Positions 16,488-25,148 of a stretch of DNA of 40,534 bases are shown here, piece after piece. The stretch covers positions 1 through 40,534 of the forward strand of contig DVOE01000057.1 of NCBI GenBank assembly GCA_018713795.1, written 5' to 3'. Below the pieces are notes generated by a model, which saw only the letters and a list, made by a program, of their open reading frames with translations, did not search any database and had not been told where the DNA came from. This stretch comes from Candidatus Limadaptatus stercoripullorum. GTDB lineage: Bacteria > Bacillota > Clostridia > Christensenellales > CAG-917. The first letter of the stretch is position 1. Each line of letters opens with the position of its first letter. The position numbers and the translations under genes were made by a program.

Positions 16488-17791
16488 CAAAGTGCCGCGT
16501 CACCGTCGTCGGGGGAGGACTTGCCGGGTGCGAAGCCGCCCTGCAGCTGCTTTCCCGCGGCTACGGCGTGGACATGTACGAGATGCGCCCCGGGAAGAGC
16601 ACGGGCGCGCATACGACCGGCGACCTTGCCGAGCTCGTCTGCTCAAATTCCTTGAAGTCCGAAGTCGGCGACACCGCCTCCGCGACGCTGAAAGAGGAGC
16701 TCGACGCGCTCGGATGTCGTCTGCTCGCGCTCGCACGCGAAGCGCGGGTGCCCTCGGGGGCGGCTCTTGCCGTGGACAGAGCGAGGTTTTCGGCGCTGAC
16801 GACGGAGGCGCTCGCCTCTTACGACGCGTTCAGGCTGATACGCGAGGAAGTGACTTCTCTCCCGTCTCCGCCCGCCATAATAGCGGCGGGACCGCTGATG
16901 TCCGCGCCCCTTGCGGAGGCGCTCACCGCCGCGGTCGGAGGCAGCAGGCTTTGGTTTTACGACGCCGTGGCTCCCATCGTGGACGGCGACAGCATAGACT
17001 ATTCCCGCGCCTATTTTGGCGGCAGATACGGCAAAGGCGACGATTATCTCAACCTTCCCATGGAACGCGAGGAATACGCGGCGTTCAGAGAAGCGCTGGT
17101 GACCGCGCGCACGGCCAAGCTCCACGATTTCGAAAAGCGCGAACTGTTCGAGGGGTGTATGCCCATCGAGGAGATAGCCCGCCGCGGCGAGGACGCCATG
17201 AGATTCGGACCGCTGCGTCCCGTGGGACTGAGAGATCCCCGGACGGGCAGGGGAGCCTACGCCGTGGTGCAGCTCAGGCGCGAGCACGCCTCGGGCGAGT
17301 GCTACAACATGGTGGGTTTCCAGACCAACCTCGCCTTCCCCGAACAGGACAGGGTGTTCCGCATGATCCCCGCCCTCGAAAACGCGGAGTTCCTGCGCCG
17401 AGGGGTCATGCACCGCAACACCTACATAGGACCCGGAGTGTTAGGCGCCGATTTCGGACTGCGCGCCGCGGAGGGACTGTACGCCGCGGGGCAGATCTCG
17501 GGGGTGGAAGGCTATGTGGAGAGCATCATGAGCGGGCTGATCGCGGGCGTGTCGCTGGCGCGCAAGCTGTCGGGACTTCCCGCCGCGCTGCCTCCCGCGA
17601 CCACCGTGACGGGCGCTCTCACCGCGTATGTGGCGGGAGCCGGCGAACCTTTCCAGCCCATGAACGCGAACTTCGGATTGCTGCCCCCTCCTCCCGAGGG
17701 CGTGCGCGGCAAGGAACGCAAAAAATACTATCGTGAAAGGGCTGTCCGTGATATAATACACTTTGCGGACACCGCGGATTTCCGCGCCTGA
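16484..17791 (+). CDS. trmFO: methylenetetrahydrofolate-tRNA-(uracil-54-C5)-methyltransferase TrmFO
   Basis: A 435-residue FAD- and folate-dependent enzyme that makes ribothymidine at position 54 of tRNA using methylenetetrahydrofolate. The FAD-binding [10 protein letters not shown] (10-19) and EMRP are present. Cys53 (in VCSNSLKS) and Cys225 (in FEGCMPIEE) correspond to the two functionally important cysteines of the Bacillus enzyme. Length is normal. Start overlaps topA by ATGA. In Bacillus the next gene would be the recombinase codV/xerC; here hslV follows directly. Confidence 0.95.
   Translation: MTKCRVTVVGGGLAGCEAALQLLSRGYGVDMYEMRPGKSTGAHTTGDLAELVCSNSLKSEVGDTASATLKEELDALGCRLLALAREARVPSGAALAVDRARFSALTTEALASYDAFRLIREEVTSLPSPPAIIAAGPLMSAPLAEALTAAVGGSRLWFYDAVAPIVDGDSIDYSRAYFGGRYGKGDDYLNLPMEREEYAAFREALVTARTAKLHDFEKRELFEGCMPIEEIARRGEDAMRFGPLRPVGLRDPRTGRGAYAVVQLRREHASGECYNMVGFQTNLAFPEQDRVFRMIPALENAEFLRRGVMHRNTYIGPGVLGADFGLRAAEGLYAAGQISGVEGYVESIMSGLIAGVSLARKLSGLPAALPPATTVTGALTAYVAGAGEPFQPMNANFGLLPPPPEGVRGKERKKYYRERAVRDIIHFADTADFRA
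17749..17757 (+). promoter_or_regulatory. possible internal extended -10 promoter for hslVU
   Basis: Inside the 3' end of trmFO: TG at 17749-17750, one base, then a perfect TATAAT (17752-17757). No convincing -35 lies 17 bases upstream. It would start transcription about 50 bases before hslV. Confidence 0.4.
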
Positions 17792-17814
17792 AAGAGCGCG
17801 GGAAGGAGAACAGA

Positions 17815-18348
17815 ATGGAATTCAGAGGTACGACCATCTGCGCCGTCAAGAGAGGCGGCATGACGGCTATCGCGGGCGACGGTCAGGTCACCATGGGCGA
17901 GAGCGTCATCATGAAAGGCAACGCCGTCAAAGTCAAGCGCATCTACAACGACAAAGTCGTCATCGGCTTTGCGGGGTCGGTGTCGGACGCGTTCGCGCTG
18001 TCCGAGAAGTTTGAGGAGATGCTGCAAAAGTACAGCGGCAACCTCATGCGTTCGGCGGTGGAACTTGCCGAGCTTTGGCGCAGCGACAAGATGTACCGCA
18101 AGCTCGAAGCGCTGCTCATCGTTGCGGACGCGAACTCGCTTTACATCGTGTCGGGAAGCGGTGAGGTCATCGAACCCGAGAGCGGGATATGCGCGATAGG
18201 CAGCGGCGGCAACTACGCCCTCGCGGCGGCGCGCGCGCTCGCTGCGGCGACCGACCTCGACGCAAAAGAGATCGCCGTCCGGGCGCTCAAGATCGCGTCC
18301 GAACTGTGCGTGTTCACGAACGACCATATCACGGTCGAGACCGTATGA
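17815..18348 (+). CDS. hslV: ATP-dependent protease peptidase subunit HslV (ClpQ)
   Basis: A 177-residue proteasome-beta-like subunit. HslV rings form the proteolytic core of HslUV; the N-terminal Thr of the mature chain is the nucleophile. Here it lies behind a short MEFRG leader (GTTICAV, mature Thr6 expected), so processing of five residues is predicted. AGDGQVTMG (22-30) and [10 protein letters not shown] follow as in the family. AAGGAG precedes the ATG. It lies 23 bases after trmFO, and hslU begins at its stop codon, so the two subunits should be made together. Confidence 0.95.
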   Translation: MEFRGTTICAVKRGGMTAIAGDGQVTMGESVIMKGNAVKVKRIYNDKVVIGFAGSVSDAFALSEKFEEMLQKYSGNLMRSAVELAELWRSDKMYRKLEALLIVADANSLYIVSGSGEVIEPESGICAIGSGGNYALAAARALAAATDLDAKEIAVRALKIASELCVFTNDHITVETV

Positions 18349-18356
18349 GGCAGACT

Positions 18357-19679
18357 ATGGAACTCACCCCAAAACAGATCGTCAAGGAACTCGACAGGTT
18401 CATAATAGGGCAGCACGACGCCAAAGTCGCCGTCGCCATTGCGCTCAGGAACCGCTATCGCAGGAGCCGTCTTCCCGAGGAGATGCGCGAGGAGATCACT
18501 CCCAAGAACATCCTCATGAAGGGACCGACGGGCGTGGGCAAGACCGAGATCGCGCGCAGGCTCGCGCGCCTCGTCCGCGCGCCTTTTGTCAAGGTGGAAG
18601 CCACCAAGTTCACCGAGGTTGGCTATGTCGGCAGGGATGTTGAGAGCATCATCCGCGATCTCGTCGAAGTCGCCATCCGCATGGTCAAGGACGAGAAGTT
18701 CAAAGAGGTCATGCCCCGCGCGACAGAGATCGCCGAAAACAAGCTCGTCGATGTGCTGCTCCCTCTGCGCAAAAAGGCGGACACCGGCGAGAAGTCGGAC
18801 GCCCAGCTCAAAGAGGAACTGCTCAGCGAGATCAGAGCGGGGCACCTCGACGGCATAACCATCGAACTCGAAGTCAAGCAGGAGCCCAAGCCCATCCAGA
18901 TCGCTCCCGGCAATCAGCCCGGCGGCGAGATAGATATCGGCAACATCTTCGGCGGCATGTTCGGCGGCGTAAAAAAGAAAAAGCGCAAGCTCTCCGTCAA
19001 ACAGGCGATGGATTTCATGGTCAACCAGGAGGCGGAGAAGATGGTGGATCAAGACGCCATCGTCACCGAGGCGCTCGCGCGCGCGGAACAGGACGGCGTG
19101 GTCTTCCTCGACGAGATAGACAAGGTCGCCGCGAGAGCGGGCAGAGATCAGGGGCACGATGTCTCCCGCGAGGGCGTTCAGCGCGATATCCTGCCCATAG
19201 TCGAAGGGAGCACCGTGCAGACCAAGTACGGCTCCATCCGCACCGACTTCATCCTCTTCATCGCAGCCGGCGCCTTCCATATGTCCAAGATGGAGGACCT
19301 CATCCCCGAGCTGCAAGGGCGCTTCCCCATCAGGGTGGAGCTCGACAACCTCACCGAAGAGGATTTCGTCAAGATCCTGACCGAGCCCGACAACGCCGTG
19401 CTCAAACAGTACCGCGCGCTGCTCGGCGTGGACGGGGTCAGCCTCGAGTTCGACGACGACGCCGTGAGAGAGATCGCGAGAGCCGCGTTCTACGAGAACG
19501 AGAACAGCGAGAACCTCGGTGCGAGAAGGCTGCACGCCGTGCTCGAAAACCTCCTCAAAGACATCCTCTACGAGGCGGACGACAACGAGACCAAAGAGAT
19601 CAGGATAGACAAAGCATATGTCGAAGAGCACCTCGCTCTGTCGCTGAGGGCGGCGAACCTCAGGAAGTATATCCTGTAA
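18357..19679 (+). CDS. hslU: ATP-dependent protease ATPase subunit HslU (ClpY)
   Basis: A 440-residue AAA+ unfoldase that feeds substrates to HslV. Seen: the TPKQIVKELDRFIIGQ start, Walker A GPTGVGKT (56-63), pore loop GYVG (89-92), the variable I domain (about 110-240), Walker B VVFLDEID, and a C-terminal RKYIL tail that docks into HslV. I chose ATG 18357, which has GAGG six bases upstream and matches the family start. ATG 18345, overlapping the hslV stop as ATGA, would add MRQT and cannot be excluded. In Bacillus codY follows; here hisS follows after 86 bases with no obvious terminator. Confidence 0.95.
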   Translation: MELTPKQIVKELDRFIIGQHDAKVAVAIALRNRYRRSRLPEEMREEITPKNILMKGPTGVGKTEIARRLARLVRAPFVKVEATKFTEVGYVGRDVESIIRDLVEVAIRMVKDEKFKEVMPRATEIAENKLVDVLLPLRKKADTGEKSDAQLKEELLSEIRAGHLDGITIELEVKQEPKPIQIAPGNQPGGEIDIGNIFGGMFGGVKKKKRKLSVKQAMDFMVNQEAEKMVDQDAIVTEALARAEQDGVVFLDEIDKVAARAGRDQGHDVSREGVQRDILPIVEGSTVQTKYGSIRTDFILFIAAGAFHMSKMEDLIPELQGRFPIRVELDNLTEEDFVKILTEPDNAVLKQYRALLGVDGVSLEFDDDAVREIARAAFYENENSENLGARRLHAVLENLLKDILYEADDNETKEIRIDKAYVEEHLALSLRAANLRKYIL

Positions 19680-19765
19680 CAAAATGAAGTTAATCGAGCG
19701 TTTCCGTGCGGATAAAGGCGGTGTTTGTCTGCCAGGGCCCGCGCGGACGCGCCCGGGAGGCATGA

Positions 19766-21013
19766 ATGATTTCCATCCCTAAGGGCACCAAAGACATGCT
19801 GCCCCGCGACGCGGCGGCGTGGCATTATGTGGAGCAGAAGGCGCGCGAGACGGCGGCGCTTTTCTCCTTCCGCGAGATCAGGACGCCCATGTTCGAGCAC
19901 ACCGAACTCTTCACCCGCGGCGTCGGCGAGACCACCGACATCGTGACCAAGGAGATGTACACCTTCGAGGACAAGGGCGGCAGGAGCATGACCCTGCGTC
20001 CCGAGGGCACGGCGGGCGTCGCACGCGCGTTCATAGAGAACGGACTCGGGCAGGATGTGATGCCCATGAAGGCTTACTATCTCGCTTCCGTGTTCCGTTA
20101 CGAGCGTCCGCAGAGCGGCAGGCTGCGCGAGCATCATCAATTCGGCGTGGAGCTGTACGGCAGTTCTTCTCCCTACGCGGACGCCGAGGTCATATCTCTC
20201 GCGCACACCTTCCTTTCGTCCGTGGGCATAGGCGGGCTGACCCTCCACCTCAACAGCATAGGCTGCAAGGAGTGCCGCCCGAAGTTCAATGCCGCTCTTC
20301 GCGGGTATATCGGCGACAACCTCGACCGCATGTGCGGCAAGTGCCGCGAACGCTTTGACAAGAACCCTCTCCGCATACTCGACTGCAAGGAAGAGAAGTG
20401 CAGGGAGATCGTGAAGGCGGCGCCTTCGATCACGGATTTCCTCTGCGACGATTGCAGAGCGCACTTCGAGCAGCTTCAGGGCATTCTGGAGCGGCAGGGC
20501 GTCCCCTTCGTCGTCGATCCTTCCGTCGTGCGCGGGCTGGACTACTACACCCGCACGGTGTTCGAGTTCGTGTCCGAGGACATAGGCGCGCAGGGCACCG
20601 TCTGCGGCGGCGGCAGATACGACGGCTTGGTGGAGGAAGTGGGCGGCAAGTCCACTCCCGCCGTGGGCTTCGGTCTGGGGCTGGAGAGGCTGCTTTTGGT
20701 GCTTCAGAACACGGGCAGGCTTGACGCTCCCCGGGAGCGCGCGGATGTCTATCTCGCTCCGCTCGGCGAGCGTGCGGCGGGCGAAGTTCCCGCGATAGCC
20801 GCAGGGCTGAGGCGCGCGGGCGTGTCCGCGGACTATGATATGATGGGACGCGGCGTCAAGGCGCAAATGAAGTACGCCGACAAGTCGGGCGCGAGGTTTG
20901 TCGTCGTCATCGGCGACAACGAGCTCGAAAGCGGCGCCGCCGTGCTCAAGAACATGGACACGGGCGAGGAGAGGAGCGTGGCGCTCGGCGACATCGCAGG
21001 TGCGCTGAAATGA
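19766..21013 (+). CDS. hisS: histidine-tRNA ligase
   Basis: A 415-residue class II aminoacyl-tRNA synthetase that charges tRNA-His. The IPKGTKDMLP start, TLRPEGTAGVARAF (motif 2 region), FRYERPQ, the histidine-binding VVRGLDYYTRTVFEF, and motif 3 VGFGLGLERLL are all present. A C-terminal anticodon-binding domain follows (DVYLAPLGE onward, about residue 330 to the end). The ATG at 19766 has GGGAGG five bases upstream; an out-of-frame ATG at 19762 is ignored. Its last four bases overlap the next gene (ATGA). Confidence 0.96.
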   Translation: MISIPKGTKDMLPRDAAAWHYVEQKARETAALFSFREIRTPMFEHTELFTRGVGETTDIVTKEMYTFEDKGGRSMTLRPEGTAGVARAFIENGLGQDVMPMKAYYLASVFRYERPQSGRLREHHQFGVELYGSSSPYADAEVISLAHTFLSSVGIGGLTLHLNSIGCKECRPKFNAALRGYIGDNLDRMCGKCRERFDKNPLRILDCKEEKCREIVKAAPSITDFLCDDCRAHFEQLQGILERQGVPFVVDPSVVRGLDYYTRTVFEFVSEDIGAQGTVCGGGRYDGLVEEVGGKSTPAVGFGLGLERLLLVLQNTGRLDAPRERADVYLAPLGERAAGEVPAIAAGLRRAGVSADYDMMGRGVKAQMKYADKSGARFVVVIGDNELESGAAVLKNMDTGEERSVALGDIAGALK

Positions 21014-21537
21014 CCGAGAAAGGGGTGGTCACGGCTGTCAAAGGGCGGAGAGCCACCGTGGAGTTCGACCGGAAATCGGCGTGCGACAGCTGTCATATGT
21101 GCGCCGTCACCCGCGACGGGATGAAGGTGAAGATCGTCATCGAGAACACCCTCGGAGCCGAGCGCGGCGACATCGTCACCGTCTCCATGGGGGAGCGGTT
21201 TGTGTTGACAGCGGCGCTCGTTGTCTATATAATACCCCTTGTACTCGTCGGCGTCGGGATAGGCGTCGGCAGCCTGTTCGGAGAGACTTTGCAGATAGTT
21301 CTCGCCGTGGTCGGACTGGCGCTCGGGCTGGGGATCGCGATGGTGCTGGACAGGTGTGTCATCAGAAAGCGTAAGGGTTTCGTGCCCGAGATGACGGAGA
21401 TAGTGCGCGTAAGTCCCGTGGTCACGGGCGGCGGCGCGGCGGCAGCCGCGGAAGTTACGGATAACGCGGAGACGGAGCAGCCGCCGGAGCCCGGGGAAGA
21501 TCATCCCGGCGAAGGCGGGGACGCGCGTCCCGAATGA
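21010..21537 (+). CDS. rseC: SoxR-reducing system / RseC-family membrane protein
   Basis: A 175-residue protein with the RseC layout: an N-terminal cytoplasmic part with the cysteine motif SACDSCHMCAV (about 23-33), two transmembrane helices (about 66-86 and 92-113), then a short cytoplasmic part and an acidic Pro/Glu-rich tail. In Proteobacteria RseC affects sigma-E and the Rsx complex; in Clostridia such proteins occur without sigma-E, so the redox role is inferred from the cysteines only. The start overlaps hisS by ATGA. Its first transmembrane segment is encoded by unusual codons that create a perfect promoter consensus (see the entry at 21205). Confidence 0.8.
   Translation: MTEKGVVTAVKGRRATVEFDRKSACDSCHMCAVTRDGMKVKIVIENTLGAERGDIVTVSMGERFVLTAALVVYIIPLVLVGVGIGVGSLFGETLQIVLAVVGLALGLGIAMVLDRCVIRKRKGFVPEMTEIVRVSPVVTGGGAAAAAEVTDNAETEQPPEPGEDHPGEGGDARPE
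21205..21233 (+). promoter_or_regulatory. perfect consensus sigma-A promoter inside the rseC-like gene
   Basis: TTGACA (21205-21210), exactly 17 bases, TATAAT (21228-21233): the full consensus at both boxes. It would start near 21240 and drive trxA and glyA through the remaining 300 bases of the upstream gene. Confidence 0.65.
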
Positions 21538-21553
21538 TATCGGAGGAAGGATA

Positions 21554-21877
21554 ATGGAAAGTAATTGCAAGCATTTTACGGCTGACAATTTCGACGCTGC
21601 GAGAAACGCGGGCGGAGTGCTGCTCGTGGACTTCTGGGCAAGCTGGTGCGGTCCCTGCCGTATGCTGGGTCCGGTCATCGAAGAGCTCGCCGACGACTTT
21701 GCGGGCAGAGCGGTCGTGGGCAAGATCAATGTGGACGATTGCCCCGCCATCGCCGAGAAGTACGGCATCATGACCATCCCCGCCGTGTTCATCTTCAAGA
21801 ACGGCGAGATAGTCGAAAAGATGGTGGGTCTGCGCCAGAAAGTGCAGCTCGCCGCAGCGCTCAACAAGTATCTGTGA
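21554..21877 (+). CDS. trxA: thioredoxin
   Basis: A 107-residue cytoplasmic thioredoxin with the active site WCGPC at 31-35, the preceding LLVDFWAS strand, and the conserved cis-Pro segment [14 protein letters not shown]. It reduces protein disulfides using thioredoxin reductase, which is not in the window. An extra Cys at residue 5 is not part of the active site. GGAGGA lies upstream. It sits between the cysteine-bearing RseC-like protein and glyA, probably on the transcript from the 21205 promoter. Confidence 0.95.
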   Translation: MESNCKHFTADNFDAARNAGGVLLVDFWASWCGPCRMLGPVIEELADDFAGRAVVGKINVDDCPAIAEKYGIMTIPAVFIFKNGEIVEKMVGLRQKVQLAAALNKYL

Positions 21878-21920
21878 AAGCAAGCGGACCCGTCGCGAGG
21901 CGGGTCTTCGCTTTATAAAG
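21876..21920 (+). terminator. weak hairpin between trxA and glyA (possible attenuator)
   Basis: GACCCG pairs with CGGGTC and the flanking AAAGC with GCTTT, but no clean T-run follows. It may reduce read-through or stabilise the trxA message rather than terminate fully. Confidence 0.35.
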
Positions 21921-21935
21921 ACGAAGGAGAAACAA

Positions 21936-23192
21936 ATGGTCGATCTCAAAAGCATAAAGGCGGTTGATCCCGAACTTTACGATTCCATGGTGGAGGAGCT
22001 CCACCGCCAGCAGCATAACCTCGAACTCATCGCCAGCGAGAACATCGTCTCGCCCGCGGTCATGGCGGCTGCAGGCACCTTCTACACCAACAAATACGCC
22101 GAGGGTTATCCCCGCAAGCGTTACTACGGCGGCTGCCAATATGTCGACCGCGCGGAGGAACTCGCCATCGAGCGCGCAAAGCAGCTCTTCGGCGCGAAGT
22201 ACGCCAATGTCCAGGCGCACAGCGGCTCCAACGCCAACTTCGCCGTCTATTACGCCATCCTGAAACCCGGCGACACCGTGCTCGGCATGTCCCTCTCCGA
22301 GGGCGGACACCTCACCCACGGCTCTCCCGTCAACCTCAGCGGCAGGCTGTTCAAATTCGTGTCTTACGGGCTCAGCCGCGAGACGGGTATGATCGACTAC
22401 GACGATGTGCGCGCCAAGGCGCTTGAATACCGTCCCAAGCTCATCGTCGCTGGCGCGTCGGCGTATGCACGCGTGATCGACTTCAAGAAGTTCAGGGAGA
22501 TCGCCGACGAGATCGGCGCCTACTTCATGGTGGATATCGCGCATATCGCGGGTCTGGTCGCGGCGGGAGTGCATCCCTCTCCCGTGCCCTATGCGGACTT
22601 TGTCACTTCCACCACTCACAAGACCCTTCGCGGACCCCGCGGCGGTCTCATCCTCACCAACAACGAGGAGCTCGCCAAGCTCATCGACAAGAACATCTTC
22701 CCCGGCTCGCAGGGCGGTCCGCTCATGCACATCATCGCCGCCAAAGCCGTCGCCTTTAAGGAGGCGCTCAGCCCCGAGTTCAAGGCGTATCAGGAGCAGG
22801 TGGTGAGGAACGCCAAGGCGCTCGCGGCGACCCTGCTTTCGCGCGGCGTCAACCTCGTGTCCGGCGGCACCGACAACCATCTCATGTTGCTCAATCTCGT
22901 GGGCACCGGCGTGACGGGCAGACAGCTCGAGATATGGCTGGACGAGGCGCATATCACCGTCAACAAGAACGCCGTTCCCGACGATCCCGAGAAGCCCTTC
23001 GTCACCAGCGGCGTGCGCATCGGCACCCCCTCGGTCACCACGCGCGGCATGGACGAGAAGGACATGGAAGTCATCGGCAACTGCATCGCCGATGTCATCG
23101 AAAAGGGCGAGGCGGCTCTCCCCGAAGTCACCGAGAAGGTGCTCGCGCTGTGCGCCGCGCATCCCCTCTACGAAGACGATGTGATCTTCTGA
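21936..23192 (+). CDS. glyA: serine hydroxymethyltransferase
   Basis: A 418-residue PLP enzyme that interconverts serine and glycine and supplies methylenetetrahydrofolate, the cofactor used by TrmFO in this window. Family blocks present: [14 protein letters not shown], the [15 protein letters not shown] substrate segment, AHSGSNAN, and [14 protein letters not shown] with the PLP lysine at 229. Length is standard. GAAGGAG precedes the ATG. A strong terminator follows. Confidence 0.97.
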   Translation: MVDLKSIKAVDPELYDSMVEELHRQQHNLELIASENIVSPAVMAAAGTFYTNKYAEGYPRKRYYGGCQYVDRAEELAIERAKQLFGAKYANVQAHSGSNANFAVYYAILKPGDTVLGMSLSEGGHLTHGSPVNLSGRLFKFVSYGLSRETGMIDYDDVRAKALEYRPKLIVAGASAYARVIDFKKFREIADEIGAYFMVDIAHIAGLVAAGVHPSPVPYADFVTSTTHKTLRGPRGGLILTNNEELAKLIDKNIFPGSQGGPLMHIIAAKAVAFKEALSPEFKAYQEQVVRNAKALAATLLSRGVNLVSGGTDNHLMLLNLVGTGVTGRQLEIWLDEAHITVNKNAVPDDPEKPFVTSGVRIGTPSVTTRGMDEKDMEVIGNCIADVIEKGEAALPEVTEKVLALCAAHPLYEDDVIF

Positions 23193-23209
23193 GCACGGGT
23201 TTATCCGTT

Positions 23210-23245
23210 AAAAACGCGCCCTTTACGGACGCGTTTTTGTTTTAT
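23210..23245. terminator. bidirectional terminator between glyA and the minus-strand 130-residue gene
   Basis: AAAAACGCG pairs with CGCGTTTTT (9 bp), with a short GC extension in the loop and T-runs on both strands. It serves both convergent genes. Confidence 0.85.
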
Positions 23246-23278
23246 CCCAAAAAAAAATGATCAAGGAGCGGGTGATAT

Positions 23279-23671
23279 CTAAACCCGCCGCCTGAGCCGC
23301 CACAGCTTTTCCATGAACGAGGTGACTTCCGCTCCCGCAAAGCCGATGTCGGCAAAAGGGGACAGCCCCTCTCTTCTTTCCCGCGGCTCCTCTCTCGCGT
23401 ACGCCCGGGCGGGTCTTTCGGGCTCGGGCGGAGGGGCGCCGGCTGCCGAGGCGCCTCCTCCTCCGAACGCGGCGGCGAAGGGCGAACTCCCGCCCATCAG
23501 TTTCATGAGCAGGGGGAGCATCTCCGCTCCGCCGCCCGCGCTTTTTCCCTGCATGAGCAGAGGGAGGAGCGCAAGGAGAGAGCTGCCTCCCGTTCCCGTT
23601 TGCGTGTCTGCACCCGCGCTCCCGCCGCCTTTTAGTACCGCAAGCAGTCTCAGCAGCATTTCGGCATCCAT
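23279..23671 (-). CDS. small protein of unknown function, Leu/Gly-rich repeats
   Basis: A 130-residue protein. The ATG at 23671 has AAGGAGG eight bases upstream, which fixes the start; the open frame continues further upstream to 24673 but only as antisense of the protease gene. The sequence holds similar Leu-rich helical segments (EMLLRLLAVLKGGG, SSLLALLPLLMQGK, EMLPLLMKLMGG), a Gly/Ala/Pro-rich linker, an Arg/Glu-rich stretch and a C-terminal hydrophobic-basic helix (FMEKLWRLRRRV). The repeated helices suggest membrane association or self-assembly. I do not recognise the family. It is divergent from the 100-residue and protease genes, so a functional link is possible. Confidence 0.6.
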   Translation of the reverse strand: MDAEMLLRLLAVLKGGGSAGADTQTGTGGSSLLALLPLLMQGKSAGGGAEMLPLLMKLMGGSSPFAAAFGGGGASAAGAPPPEPERPARAYAREEPRERREGLSPFADIGFAGAEVTSFMEKLWRLRRRV

Positions 23672-23734
23672 TTCCTGCTCCTCCTTCGCACGACCAGTAT
23701 ATGCCGTCATATTATGTTTGTGACGGAGGTGTGG

Positions 23735-24037
23735 ATGGACTACGAGGGCTTTTCTTACGGCGGCGGCAAACGCTACGGCGGGTTCGGGCAGGTCTACGGC
23801 GGAGAGGATGACGCGGCGGCGAACGAGCGGCGTATGCGCGAGGACGCGGAGAGGTATGCGGGTATGAGTCCCGACGCTCTCGAGAGCGAGCTCATCGCGC
23901 GGGCGGGAGCGCTGAGGGCGGAGGGCAAGCTCGACACGACGAAACTTCGCGAGTTCGCCCGGGGTGTCGCGCCGTTCATGTCGGCGGCGGAGCAGCAAAG
24001 GCTGCGGCAGCTCATCGACATGCTCGATCGTGTTTAG
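23735..24037 (+). CDS. small hypothetical protein upstream of the subtilisin
   Basis: A 100-residue protein with an aromatic, Gly-rich N-terminus (MDYEGFSYGGGKRYGG) and a charged, helical remainder including MSPDALESELIARAGAL and FMSAAEQQRLRQLIDML. I chose ATG 23735, which has GGAGGT five bases upstream, over the ATG at 23714. No signal peptide or known domain. It overlaps the protease start by eight bases, so the two are probably translationally coupled. Function unknown; it could be a partner or inhibitor of the protease. Confidence 0.65.
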   Translation: MDYEGFSYGGGKRYGGFGQVYGGEDDAAANERRMREDAERYAGMSPDALESELIARAGALRAEGKLDTTKLREFARGVAPFMSAAEQQRLRQLIDMLDRV

Positions 24038-25148
24038 GATAGACGGCGCGCTGGTAAAGGCGCTCGAAGCCGAAGATTTCGCGTACGCGTTGGTGCGGGT
24101 GTCGGGGAAGTTCGCCCTTCGCTCGGTCGCGCGCAGGATGGACACCGTCGCGGTGTTCCCGTTCATAAACGCCGTCGGCATTCGCTGCGACATGAAGGAC
24201 GCCGAACGCCTCTCGGGTATGCCCGGCGTGGAGTCCGTGACCGCGCAGGCGCGCGTTACCGCGCTCTCGGACGACGAGGCGGGGACGGAACGGGGCGCGC
24301 CCGCGTATGCGGAGAAGGAAGCGGAGAAGGAAGAGGGAGACGCCGCCGTGCTCGGCGCGGCACGGCGCATGACGGGAAGAGGGGTGACGCTGTGCGTCAT
24401 GGACACCGGCGTCTCGCCGCACTCGGACCTCTCGCTGCCGAGGGACAGGATAGTCGCCTTCGAGGACAGGATCGCGGGTCGGGAGTTCCCGTATGACGAC
24501 AACGGGCACGGGACTTTTGTCGCGGGAGTGGCGGCGGGCAGCGGGTTCCTTTCGGGCGGTCCGCCCAAGGGACTTGCTCCCGCGGCGTCCGTGGTCGGCG
24601 TAAAAGTGATAGGCGAGAGCGGCGAGACGGGCGCGTTCAAGATCCTCGAAGGGATGCAATGGCTGTTCGACAACTGCGGGCGGCTGGGGGTAAAGGTCGC
24701 GGTAATGAGCTTCGGCGCTCAGCCCGCCGAGACGGCGGATCCGCTGAAACTCGGCGCCGAAATGCTCGTAAGACGCGGCGTCACCGTGGTGTGCGCGGCG
24801 GGAAACAGCGGCATAGGCGGATTGAGATCGCCGGGCATAAGCCCCGAAGTCATCACCGTCGGCGCGGTGGACGACGCGCTCGCGGTCGCGCCGTTCTCGT
24901 CGTCGGGGGTGTATCAGGGCGTGCGCCGCCCCGATGTTTATGCGCCCGGCGTGCACATAAAGGGCATAGAAGCGGGCGGTACATATTCGCATATGACGGG
25001 GACTTCGGCGAGCGCGCCGCTGGTGGCGGGAGCGTGCTGTCTGCTTCACGAGGCGTTCCCGCGGCTGTATCCGAGGGACTGCAAGCGCCTGCTGCTGTCC
25101 GCCTGCCGAAAAGTGAACGGCATAAGGGTGTTCACCGGGTTCGGTTGA
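24030..25148 (+). CDS. S8-family (subtilisin-like) serine protease, apparently intracellular
   Basis: A 372-residue subtilase. The catalytic triad is complete: D125 in VMDTGVSPHSD, H160 in DNGHGTFVAG, S326 in GTSASAPLVAG, with oxyanion Asn259 in AAGNSG. The first 80 residues look like an I9-type prodomain (a beta-alpha-beta pattern ending in PGVESVTAQARV), then an acidic linker. No signal peptide is present. The start is taken as GTG 24030 because the upstream codons overlap the previous gene and the next Met lies well inside the prodomain; the ribosome site is weak, which suggests coupling. Its 3' end overlaps the convergent cysteine desulfurase gene by 17 bases. Cytoplasmic action is inferred from the missing signal. 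Confidence 0.88.
   Translation: MFRIDGALVKALEAEDFAYALVRVSGKFALRSVARRMDTVAVFPFINAVGIRCDMKDAERLSGMPGVESVTAQARVTALSDDEAGTERGAPAYAEKEAEKEEGDAAVLGAARRMTGRGVTLCVMDTGVSPHSDLSLPRDRIVAFEDRIAGREFPYDDNGHGTFVAGVAAGSGFLSGGPPKGLAPAASVVGVKVIGESGETGAFKILEGMQWLFDNCGRLGVKVAVMSFGAQPAETADPLKLGAEMLVRRGVTVVCAAGNSGIGGLRSPGISPEVITVGAVDDALAVAPFSSSGVYQGVRRPDVYAPGVHIKGIEAGGTYSHMTGTSASAPLVAGACCLLHEAFPRLYPRDCKRLLLSACRKVNGIRVFTGFG

Noticed and set aside
18189-18356. Upstream extension of hslU
   Set aside because: It would overlap most of hslV in another frame; known HslU proteins begin at the TPKQIV segment.
19680-19765. Terminator or promoter between hslU and hisS
   Set aside because: GC-rich inverted segments are short and lack a T-run; no -10 box of acceptable quality was seen.
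23672-24673. Upstream extension of the 130-residue minus-strand gene
   Set aside because: It is antisense to the protease and the 100-residue gene; the strong ribosome site at 23671 marks the real start.
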